Positions 57,039 to 64,000 of a stretch of 64,000 nucleotides of DNA are shown piece by piece. Position 1 is the first letter of the stretch. Every line of letters starts with the position of its first letter. A program made the translations under genes and the position numbers. The notes below the pieces were generated by a model, which saw only the letters and a program-made list of their open reading frames with translations, was not told the origin of the DNA and made no database searches. This DNA is from Psococerastis gibbosa (taxonomy: Eukaryota; Arthropoda; Insecta; Psocodea; Psocidae): positions 38,537,039-38,601,038 of the forward strand of contig OZ020487.1 in assembly GCA_963971405.1 (NCBI GenBank), in the 5' to 3' direction.

Positions 57039-58439
57039 CTGTGGGCCCCCTTAACCTAATGGTGTGCGGGGTACCTACAAGAAGGACATCCTGGTTTAAA
57101 AAAACCTGAGGCAGTGGTTTGGCAAAAGCACGACTTCCCTTTACAGAGCAGCCGCCTCTAATGTCTAAATTGCCATGATGATCGCCAATCTTCGATATAA
57201 AAGGCATTTAAAGATGAAGAGGACCAAATGAGCTTCGTGCAAAACCACAGGTCTACTTCAGAAGATTTCTATGAGCTGGTGTGTCGAGGGGAAACCCGTG
57301 CACTTTCGGCTAGGCCAGCCTCAGAAATCATTCCAACAACCCAGTAGCTCCAGTGACAAATTACTCAACGTCTGACGCCAATGTCAAACAATCGTGTGTA
57401 CCGGGCATTAAAGTCTAAGGGAAGTACCGAGAAAAATTCAAGTGTTGTTATGAATCGAGAAAAACCCGAGAAATGTGAATCAATCACTTGGCAAATCAAT
57501 ACAATGAAGTGCAGGGGCACTTTTGGTGCCATCAATTAACATCAATCGATAAAGAGAACAGCGGCTTCGTTTCATGTGCAGCGACCCGCGGCCGCATCCT
57601 ACCGTAAATCTGGGCGACTTCAAACAATTTTACTATCCTCAGTGCGTTCAAGTGGATATCCATTAGTTTAGTAATCAACCCTACTGCGCTTTGAATTTAA
57701 GCTATTGAGCACTCCCGTGTTATTTTTACCCAAAGTCATTTATTTGTGTATAGCTGCGTTATTCTTGTGTGTCAATAACAGTCCATAGAATAACCACCAA
57801 CTGGTTTAAGAGCTGAGTAACAGATTACTATAAACGAACAGTACAAATAGTATAAATCAATTTCATCAGCTCCAATTCATTTTATTATAAAGTTAAAGAT
57901 ACAATTGGAGGGGAAAAACCACATATCTCATGAAATACCAATCCTATAGAGCTGCGTATTCTAGCAAAGAATGGCCACAACTATTAGTAAGTAATAGTAA
58001 GTAGCACATCCATGGGGTAACTCCAACCAACCCCTAGTTTCAGAGGTAATCAACCAAATGATAGGAATAAGCTTGTACTTCACACATTTAGAGCATATGC
58101 TTTCATAAAAATTTTGAGCAAGAACATTTGCTTCAGGAGAAAAATTACTAAGGTGCTTCACGTGCCCAGTCACAAGTATTGAAATATATTGAATATTGGG
58201 CAGCTTAGATGGCCTTGTCAAGGAGAAATAGTTTTTCTTCATGAGTAAAAGGTATTCATAATATTTTCAAGTATTACTTTGCGCCGGGGGTGTCACCTAT
58301 GTTTCTCGAGCTTTTGCTCAGTATCCGGGAATTGCTGAAGTAAAAGTAATTGGTTACGAATATGAAGAAAAACACATGCTCGTGCCTTTACCTCTTCTAC
58401 CCTTCACTCATAAAGTAACTGCTTATTTGTATGACTATA

Positions 58440-58680
58440 GCTGATTAATATGATAAAGCAGTAGAATCCGGGATGATAGGCAGTGGTCGTTCTGAAACCA
58501 AACTTACAATCGAGGCCCTGCTGAGCCTCCGAGATACAATCTTAGAAGTCTACGCAGTTCCACTGAAGATGTCGATCGCAGATGTTGACGAAACGTTTGG
58601 AACGTTTCAGAACGACCCCGCTTCATTACGTAACTCCGGCTGTGAAAGCCCTAGTGATTATATAGCAGATTAAGTTGAAA
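58440..58680 (+). repeat. Repeat with 14-bp stem and CTGAAGA..CGAAAC core
   Basis: GGTCGTTCTGAAAC (58485-58498) is perfectly complementary to GTTTCAGAACGACC (58604-58617). Between them lie CTGAAGA (58563), a possible helix GTCGA/TTGAC and CGAAAC (58589). A partial copy is at 43080-43400 on the minus strand. An open frame of 66 codons over it is not considered coding. Confidence 0.55.
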
Positions 58681-58689
58681 CTAATATTG

Positions 58690-58766
58690 ACTATAAGTGT
58701 AGGACTCGAACCAACAACCTTTCGGGTGAAAGTTGGAGTTTGTATACCACTACTCTACATGTCCCG
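58690..58766 (-). repeat. SINE-A head
   Basis: Minus strand: GTAGAGTAGTGG, ACTCCAACTTTCACCCGAAA and B box GGTTCGAGTCCTA; the body is missing. Confidence 0.65.
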
Positions 58767-58872
58767 TAGGCCACCGGTATTTTGATATGCAATACAATAC
58801 AGTACAGTACAGTATAAAAGCACATTTTTATTTATTTTTTATTTATTTATTTTTTAAAAAAAAGATAAATCT

Positions 58873-59027
58873 CATACAAACAATTTAATGAATGTATCCG
58901 ATTGACCTTTTCAGTCGCCTCTGTAGGTTATTACCCGTGATGAGTACGACACGTCTCCGATTGCATGGCGTGTAACGACTCGCATAGTGCAAGCACGTTA
59001 CCACCTGGCCATCGAAGTCGATTTGAC
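58873..59027 (-). repeat. SINE-C copy
   Basis: Minus strand starts GATGGCCAGGTGGTAACGTG with GCGAGTCGTTACACGCCATG, then GGAGACGTGTCG and ACAGAGGCGACTGAAAAGG, ending ATTAAATTGTTTGT. Less decayed than the copy at 30565. Confidence 0.65.
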
Positions 59028-59090
59028 TAGGACATTTTGAGAAACCAGTCAAAAAAATAGTTTATATGGACTTTTGACATTAAAACCAGT

Positions 59091-59257
59091 AGCCTGACCG
59101 AGGCGATTATAATACCGGTATTTATTTCATCCCCTGGTATTAAAAATGTAAACAAGATAATTTTATAATGGAAAGTGCTATTCAAAATTTGTTTGTTTAC
59201 AGTAATAATCCTAGGGTATTTATTTAACCACGGTATTATAATCGCCTCGATCAGGCT
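59091..59257. mobile_element. M2 palindromic MITE upstream of the secreted coiled-coil gene
   Basis: AGCCTGACCGAGGCGATTAT at the left, ATAATCGCCTCGATCAGGCT at the right. It ends 147 bp before the ATG at 59404, so it lies in or next to the promoter. Confidence 0.75.
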
Positions 59258-59403
59258 GCAGTGCGATGCGCCATTAAAACTCCAAGCATTTCTAACATTG
59301 ACCAGAAAGGATGTAGGATGGGACGGAGTGGCCCCAGTGCACAGTAAGTTGGACCACACACAGACCCTACAGTAACAGCAGCAGGGCAGCTTCCTCCAGT
59401 CTG

Positions 59404-59505
59404 ATGCCGGCCATGTGGACCTATCTGCTAGTCGCGACGCTGCTGCACGCAACCCTAGGGGACCCAGCTTCTGTGCTTCAGTACCCCACCCCTGCGTCTC
59501 CACAG
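59404..59505 (+). CDS. Secreted coiled-coil gene exon 1
   Basis: 34 codons from ATG to CACAG|GTAAGA. Contains the hydrophobic signal core TYLLVATLLHATLG. The leader upstream has no TATA box. Confidence 0.7.
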
Positions 59506-62500
59506 GTAAGAAATAATACCATTTCCCACAAAAAAAAAAAATATTAAAATTTTTAAAACCCGCCTAATTGTTCTTAATTGAGCAACGAATGACACCCGCT
59601 AATTATCTAAAAATGGCAGGAAATCGTGTAAAAATTATGTAAAATACACTAGCTAGCCCCCTGCTTAATGACTGTGAACCCTTTTAAATAACTCCTGAGG
59701 CCATAAGGGATTAAAGTAAAACTATTACTTTCCTATTTATACGCTAGTGTAACCAAGCTTTGTGATGGTCGAACATTTAAATTTCTAGCTTTCAACGGGT
59801 TTACATGTTCTGAAGTCCTAGAAACGAAAAAAAAGTGTTTTTTTGCAAAATGTACGTCTGTCTTTCTGCATCGATTTGTGGGCAAACCACCCGATGGATT
59901 TCGACAAAAAACAAACCCCACTAGGTCACTTTTCCCTTGATAGTTCTGGGGGCAAAAAAAATCATGAAACGCGCTGAGACTATCAGTCTGTCTAAGCACA
60001 TATCGAGTCCTGGTCACCTCCGAATTAATCAAGTGACTACTATGCTCCCCCAGTGCTTCGAAATCCACTACAATCAGGAGGTCCACCCGGTTAATGAACT
60101 CTCCATCACCCTGAGACGAAGGAGTCTGCCCTTAGGGTGTCTCAAGTTAATAAACAAATAAGCAGACTCACTCCCCCCGCTAAGCTGACAGAGTTACTTA
60201 AAGCAGAAATGCTGAAAGCAGGCGTTGGAAAATAAACAAACTAGCAATTTGGAAAATGTGACTTCCACCGACAATGTCATAATCAATGTCTGTACACAAA
60301 ATTTAATGTAATCAAGTTATGCGGACATGCTACGAAGAAAAGAAGCACCCCAAAATTTGTTGTTTTTATTGACTTTTTATTTTTTATTTAATTAACAAAG
60401 CAAGTTATTGAAGATTTGACACATGTAAGTTGTAGAAGACTACTTCATGCATCATATAATAGGAATTATTAAATTTTTGGCACCTTAGTTATTTCATAAA
60501 ACATCATAAAATTCAGGGTAAAATAGAATTTTTGAAAAAAACTACACAACTGAAATGTAAAAATACCCTATTACACGATGCACGAAAGAGTCTTGTACAA
60601 CTTAAATGAATCAAATTGTTAATAACTTGCTGAGTTAATGAAATAAAAAATGAAAAGTATTTAATTTTGGGGTACCAATTTTCTACGTACGTATTTATTT
60701 TTCCTGACATATGAAGTAGTCTTCTACAACTTACATGAGCCAAATCGTTAATAACTTGCTTTTAATTAAATTAAAAATAAAAAGTCAATAAAAACAACAA
60801 ATTTAGGGGTGCTTATTTTCTATAAGGGTCTTCACAGTGTTGGTGTTATCGAGTTATTGAGTTAGATGTGCTATCCAAGTTAACACACGATCGTGAGTGT
60901 ACCTCGGGAGTGAGTTATTATGCTACATTTAACAGGGAAAACAACGTGGCAGTAGTCAGACGTTCGTGGCACGGTTTTAAAGAAAGTGGCAGAACTCTAT
61001 TCTACTGCCACATTTGTTTATATTTTTTGTTCATTTTGGTTATTATAATTTTAAGTATTTACGGCAATTTCTTGTGATAGTAGATTATACAAATAAATTT
61101 AAATACTGCAAAATTTTAAACGCGTGTTTCAAAATAATCAACAAAAACAAAGATGGCGGTGGTCAAACCTGTGCTATCGATCGCAGCGCAAATTAAATAG
61201 CACACTTAACCAACTTGGAAGTGCGTTTAAGATAGCACGCTGGTTAGCTTGGTTATCGGGTTATCGGTGTGTTAACTTAACTTGATATAACACACTTAAC
61301 TAGGTATAACTCGATAACACGAGCACTGTGAAGACCCCTTATGTAGCATGTCCTCTTAACTTGATTTTATTAAATTTTGTGTACATACATTGATTATGAT
61401 TGCAGTTTAGACCTACCCATTGTCGGTGGAAGTCATATTTCCAAATTGTTTGTTTGTAATTTTCCTCTTAATACAAAAGAATTTTGTATTTTAGAATTTG
61501 GAAAAATTGATTTCCGCCATTGAGGAGCGGCTGCGGGCATTAGACAGCTATAGTGACAGCAGAAGATATAATTCTCCAAAATGCGAGCAGAGTCTGGAAG
61601 CGCAAACCCGAAAGCTGGGAGTCCTCGAAACTAAACTCACGAGACTGGAAACAGTTCTCACATTTAAGGCTGATAAGATTACAGAAGTAAGTTAAATTAC
61701 AGTTCTCATTTGTTTACGTTTAAATACAATTATGCAATAATGAAGACTATCTGAGGAAGATAGCCTCAAAGGTGAGCTAGAGGGAAAGTTTTGAAATCAG
61801 GTACATTGTATTCTTTCTACCACACTAATTGAGTTGACATTTTGCGTGAAAAGTTTTACAAACTTTTTATTTCAAACCTTGCAGTGAGATCGTAATGGCC
61901 ACATTTATCCAACTTATTAACTTATCCAACTCTTGGCGTTTCAGCCATTCATTATCCAATTAACTACAATAATAATTGTCATTACTTTAGATGGATAGAT
62001 AAATAATGACTTTTTCTTCTATTACTAAGCCAACCTAGTGGAATTAGGCGTATAAAGCCCTCTCTTACACTCTACAAGGAAGGCCCGGACCGCCTACTTT
62101 ACATGCCCTCCGAAGCATAGGCAGAAAATATAGCAAGTGTGTGACTCAAACCAAGTGCCAAGTGTGAGCGACTGGATCCTATACTACAAGGTTTCGCCTA
62201 CCTTAGCAAAGTCCCGATTGAACTGAGCGGCGAGAAATGCTTCTAACTTCCCTAAATTGCTTAGAAACCATCTCTTAGAGAAAGCTTTCTACACTGTCAC
62301 TGAGGCACTAGTACAATGACAATGACAGAACTACCTGATTTTGATGATATTTTTGACGATTTTATTTTATACCTTCTTGTACGGTATTGTATAATGTAAC
62401 AGAAATATATTTATTTATTTATTTAACAACCTTTCGGGCGAAAGTCAGTCAGAGTCCGTACCACTACTCTAGTTGTCCTGCCACTTTATGTGACTTTCTA

Positions 62501-63323
62501 CGTGACACATGTTTTCAGGGCAGAATTTTCATACATAAATGCAATACAAATAAAATAAATTTAATTTACATATTCACCGTAATATTCGGAACAACAAGTT
62601 GTGCGAATCTCGATTTTGTTTGTAACAGGAAGTCTTACCTAGTAGTATGGTTTGACACAGTCCTAGGCCACGGTGTGGGCCCATAGGACTCCAGTGGACC
62701 TCCTGATTATAGTGGATTCCGAACCACTTGGGATACACAGTGAAGTCACACGATTAGTTCGGAGGTGACCAGGACAAGTCCTACCATGTTTCCCCACCGG
62801 CACTGTGCACACGACCAATTTATCTGCAGCTTTGAACCTGCTCTGGTCCGCTGGATTCAACTTGGTATGGCGGCCGGCAAGTCTTACCTAGCAACTACAA
62901 CTACACTATACTAACTTACAACTACTACCCAACTACAAATACAATAAAAAATAATAATAAGTCACATAATACAAATAGACTAGTTAGATATCAGTGGTAT
63001 TTAGAAGCTCTACTACAATACTATATACTGCAAGTATGAAGCAAGCATACCTTAAGTACAATTCGACACAAATAATTGCTATAGTCATTATCATTGTATT
63101 ATAACAAAATATTAATTCAAGAACACTTTGACATTAATATAGAAACTAGTCTGTTTGTTTCAACTGTAACCGTTCTTTTATCTAGAGTCTGACATCGAAA
63201 GCTTTGAAGGAGGAGCTAAGCAAGGAACAACTAGGTCGCAAAATAGACGTTATCTACGAACGGTTGAACCACAGGATGAGCTTTATCGAGTCTCGCATTG
63301 AAACCAGTATCAACAAACTTCAG
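59404..63323 (+). CDS. Secreted coiled-coil protein, first three coding exons (3' incomplete)
   Basis: Exons 59404-59505, 61495-61686 and 63186-63323, all phase 0 with GT-AG borders, giving 144 residues so far. The start MPAMWTYLLVATLLHATLG is a signal peptide; a second ATG at 59413 is an alternative start. Then comes a short Pro-rich piece (VLQYPTPASPQ), followed by heptad-rich helix: NLEKLISAIEERLRALDS, a single Cys (SPKCEQSLEAQTRK), LGVLETKLTRLETVLTFKAD, then SKALKEELSKEQLGRK, IDVIYERLNHRMSFIESRIE and TSINKLQ. A secreted N-terminal coiled coil with one Cys is how many arthropod fibrinogen-related proteins (scabrous- or ficolin-like) begin, but the C-terminal domain lies beyond the window, so this is inference. 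The last donor CAG|GTGAGC shows the gene continues. Confidence 0.72.
59750..60100 (+). repeat. Diverged D-repeat joined to diverged SINE-D
   Basis: 59750-59950 has the D-repeat blocks AAGCTTTGTGATGGTCGAAC and TGTGGGCAAACCACCCGATG with hardly any CTGT tract. 60000-60100 matches SINE-D (GTCCTGGTCACCTCCGAATT, CAGGAGGTCC). Both are old. Confidence 0.5.
60245..61448. repeat. Outer foldback element interrupted by a MITE
   Basis: CAATTTGGAAAATGTGACTT..ATCAAGTTATGCGGACATGC (60245-60340) is inverted at 61345-61448 (GCATGTCCTCTTAACTTGAT..GACTTCCACCGACAATG inverse). Between them are three arms of the family also at 18132. It lies in intron 1 of the secreted coiled-coil gene. Confidence 0.72.
60825..61339. 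mobile_element. MITE with AGGGTCTTCACAGTG termini and TA duplication
   Basis: Starts AGGGTCTTCACAGTG and ends CACTGTGAAGACCCCT. TA lies on both sides (60823-60824 and 61340-61341). Inner GTGTTATCGAGTTAT is inverted near 61300. Inserted inside the outer foldback element. Confidence 0.75.
61495..61686 (+). CDS. Secreted coiled-coil gene exon 2
   Basis: Acceptor TTGTATTTTAG, 64 codons, donor GAA|GTAAGT. Strong heptad pattern of Leu/Ile with acidic and basic neighbours. Confidence 0.75.
62013..62482 (-). repeat. SINE-A split by a 270-bp insertion with a TTTA tail
   Basis: The body and tail (62013-62153) are separated from the head (62426-62482, with CCGAAAGGTTG) by 62154-62425, which ends in ATTTATTTATTTATTTA on the plus strand. 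The break falls inside the B-box region. Confidence 0.68.
62660..62878 (-). repeat. SINE-D copy
   Basis: Minus-strand start GCCGGCCGCCATACCAAGTT as at 52908, then AGAGCAGGTTCAAAGCTGC and the GACCAGGAC and CAGGAGGTCC blocks. Only a few differences from the GOPC copy, so both are young. Confidence 0.72.
63186..63323 (+). CDS. Secreted coiled-coil gene exon 3
   Basis: Acceptor TTTTATCTAG, 46 codons, donor CAG|GTGAGC. It continues the coiled coil (ELSKEQLGRKIDVIYERLNH). Confidence 0.75.
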
Positions 63324-63590
63324 GTGAGCCATTTCTATTTTCTCACGTTACTACCAAGCAATTCCTATAAAACCCTAACTTAAAGAAGACCAGATAAAGC
63401 TTCACGAATGGGAAAATCCAAAAGGACCACAACAGAACAACAACCACTTACTGCACCCAACGCCCGTCATTGGCTGTTCAGCCATTCGACACCGAGCTTC
63501 CCAGTAGCGATTTGTAGTGTGGTGGGTAGGGTGCCAGGGTGGGTTATGGCAGTACACACAGTCAGATGATTCTCGATCAAGCTTCCGATG

Positions 63591-63974
63591 GGCACCCATT
63601 CTACCGACCGGCTAGGGCTATTTACAAAAACAGTGACGTGGTAGCAGACATTCAAGACTTAGGCGGGGTTTCCACCGACCTCGCATTGCAGAATTGACGG
63701 AAATGTTTATTTTCCTCTATGCCATAGTTAAAATTGATCAATGATCATACAGTAAAATCACAAACAAACAAACTAAAATTAAAAAATGGCGTCATGGGAT
63801 ATGTTAAGTACAAACATTTTAATAGATTTCTATAAAAAGAAAAATTCTAACTTCCGTCAATGTCATTCGCATTCTGCAATGCGAGGTGGTTGGAAACGCC
63901 ACCTAAGTCTTGAATGTCTGCTACCACGTCACCGTTTTTGTAAATAGCCCTAGCCGGTCGGTGGAATGGGCGCC
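63591..63974. mobile_element. M1 MITE, long form, ATG duplication
   Basis: Starts GGCACCCATTCTACCGACCG and ends CGGTCGGTGGAATGGGCGCC. ATG flanks both sides (63588-63590 and 63975-63977). Nearly the same interior as the copy at 18894, including the loss of one GCAAATGACATT block on the left arm only. Confidence 0.82.
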
Positions 63975-64000
63975 ATGTTGCATAGCGGGCAGGTGTCGTC

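Larger units (their letters stand above)
55221..59403. other. Region between the GOPC exons and the secreted coiled-coil gene
   Basis: Holds a large palindrome (55347-55820), a hAT-type element (56329-57038), the CTGAAG..CGAAAC repeat (58440-58680), SINE-A head, SINE-C and M2. The stretch 57240-57960 is unique-looking and somewhat GC-richer around 57560-57610, and could hold a promoter, but I recognise no exon. The GOPC N-terminal exon was looked for on the minus strand and not found. Confidence 0.5.

Noticed and set aside
58473-58673. 66-codon frame over the stem-containing repeat
   Set aside because: The related copy at 43080-43400 does not keep the frame, and the sequence conservation follows noncoding blocks.
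59027-59503. 158-codon minus-strand frame opposite exon 1 of the secreted gene
   Set aside because: It runs through an M2 MITE and is antisense to a better supported signal-peptide exon.
62180-62300. Minus-strand coding-like stretch tried as the missing GOPC N-terminal exon
   Set aside because: It has a GTAGGC donor-like end but no resemblance to the conserved GOPC N-terminus, and it lies within an insertion that splits a SINE.

Overview
This window looks like nuclear DNA from an arthropod, probably a crustacean. The reasons are a cuticle protein with an RR-2 chitin-binding domain, AT-rich noncoding DNA, long introns with GT-AG junctions, and a dense load of short DNA transposons and tRNA-derived SINEs. 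The species cannot be told from the sequence alone. Coding sequence is sparse: I support three multi-exon genes, one isolated first exon and one orphan terminal exon.

Layout. At 1-589 there is a large palindrome carrying the tail of a Penelope-like retroelement reading frame. At 732-900 (minus) is the first coding exon of a small secreted cysteine-rich (VWC-like) protein with its own TATA box; the rest of that gene is not seen. From 1 kb to 15 kb there is no recognisable gene, only repeats. An orphan 3' exon lies at 15268-15462 (plus). Positions 15.5-23.5 kb are again repeats.

A complete four-exon cuticular protein gene (709 residues) runs from 23613 to 36249 on the plus strand. It has a TATA box, a split signal peptide, a 561-codon Ala/Tyr/Val-rich exon with three near-identical 46-residue units, and a final exon carrying the RR-2 domain. 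Positions 36.7-45.1 kb are intergenic and full of transposons. Six exons of a GOPC (Golgi-associated PDZ and coiled-coil protein) orthologue lie on the minus strand from 55220 down to 45805. They cover the coiled coil, the PDZ domain and an unusually long C-terminal tail; the N-terminal exon was not found. From 59404 to 63323 (plus) are the first three coding exons of a secreted coiled-coil protein that continues beyond 64000. If the missing GOPC exon lies beyond 64 kb, this gene is nested head-on within GOPC.

Repeat families, named here for convenience. M1: palindromic MITEs ending GGCG..ATTCCACC with a 3-bp target duplication (TWA where clear), PIF/Harbinger-like, eight copies. M2: about 170-bp palindromes starting AGCCTGATCGAGG, three copies. 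hAT-type: nonautonomous elements ending CAGTGGCGG or CAGGGGTTCC with 8-bp target duplications, many of them perfect. D-repeat: about 0.8-0.9 kb units bounded by GCTTTCCAATTTAT and its inverse with an internal (CTGT)n tract. SINE-A to SINE-D: tRNA-like heads with B boxes. Nested insertions let several target duplications be read directly: an M1 copy sits in one half of a tandem duplication whose other half keeps the empty site, and another splits a LINE reading frame at a TTA codon. The genes show no sign of acting together; this is an ordinary eukaryotic neighbourhood, and its most distinctive content is the transposon archaeology and the GOPC and cuticle gene structures.
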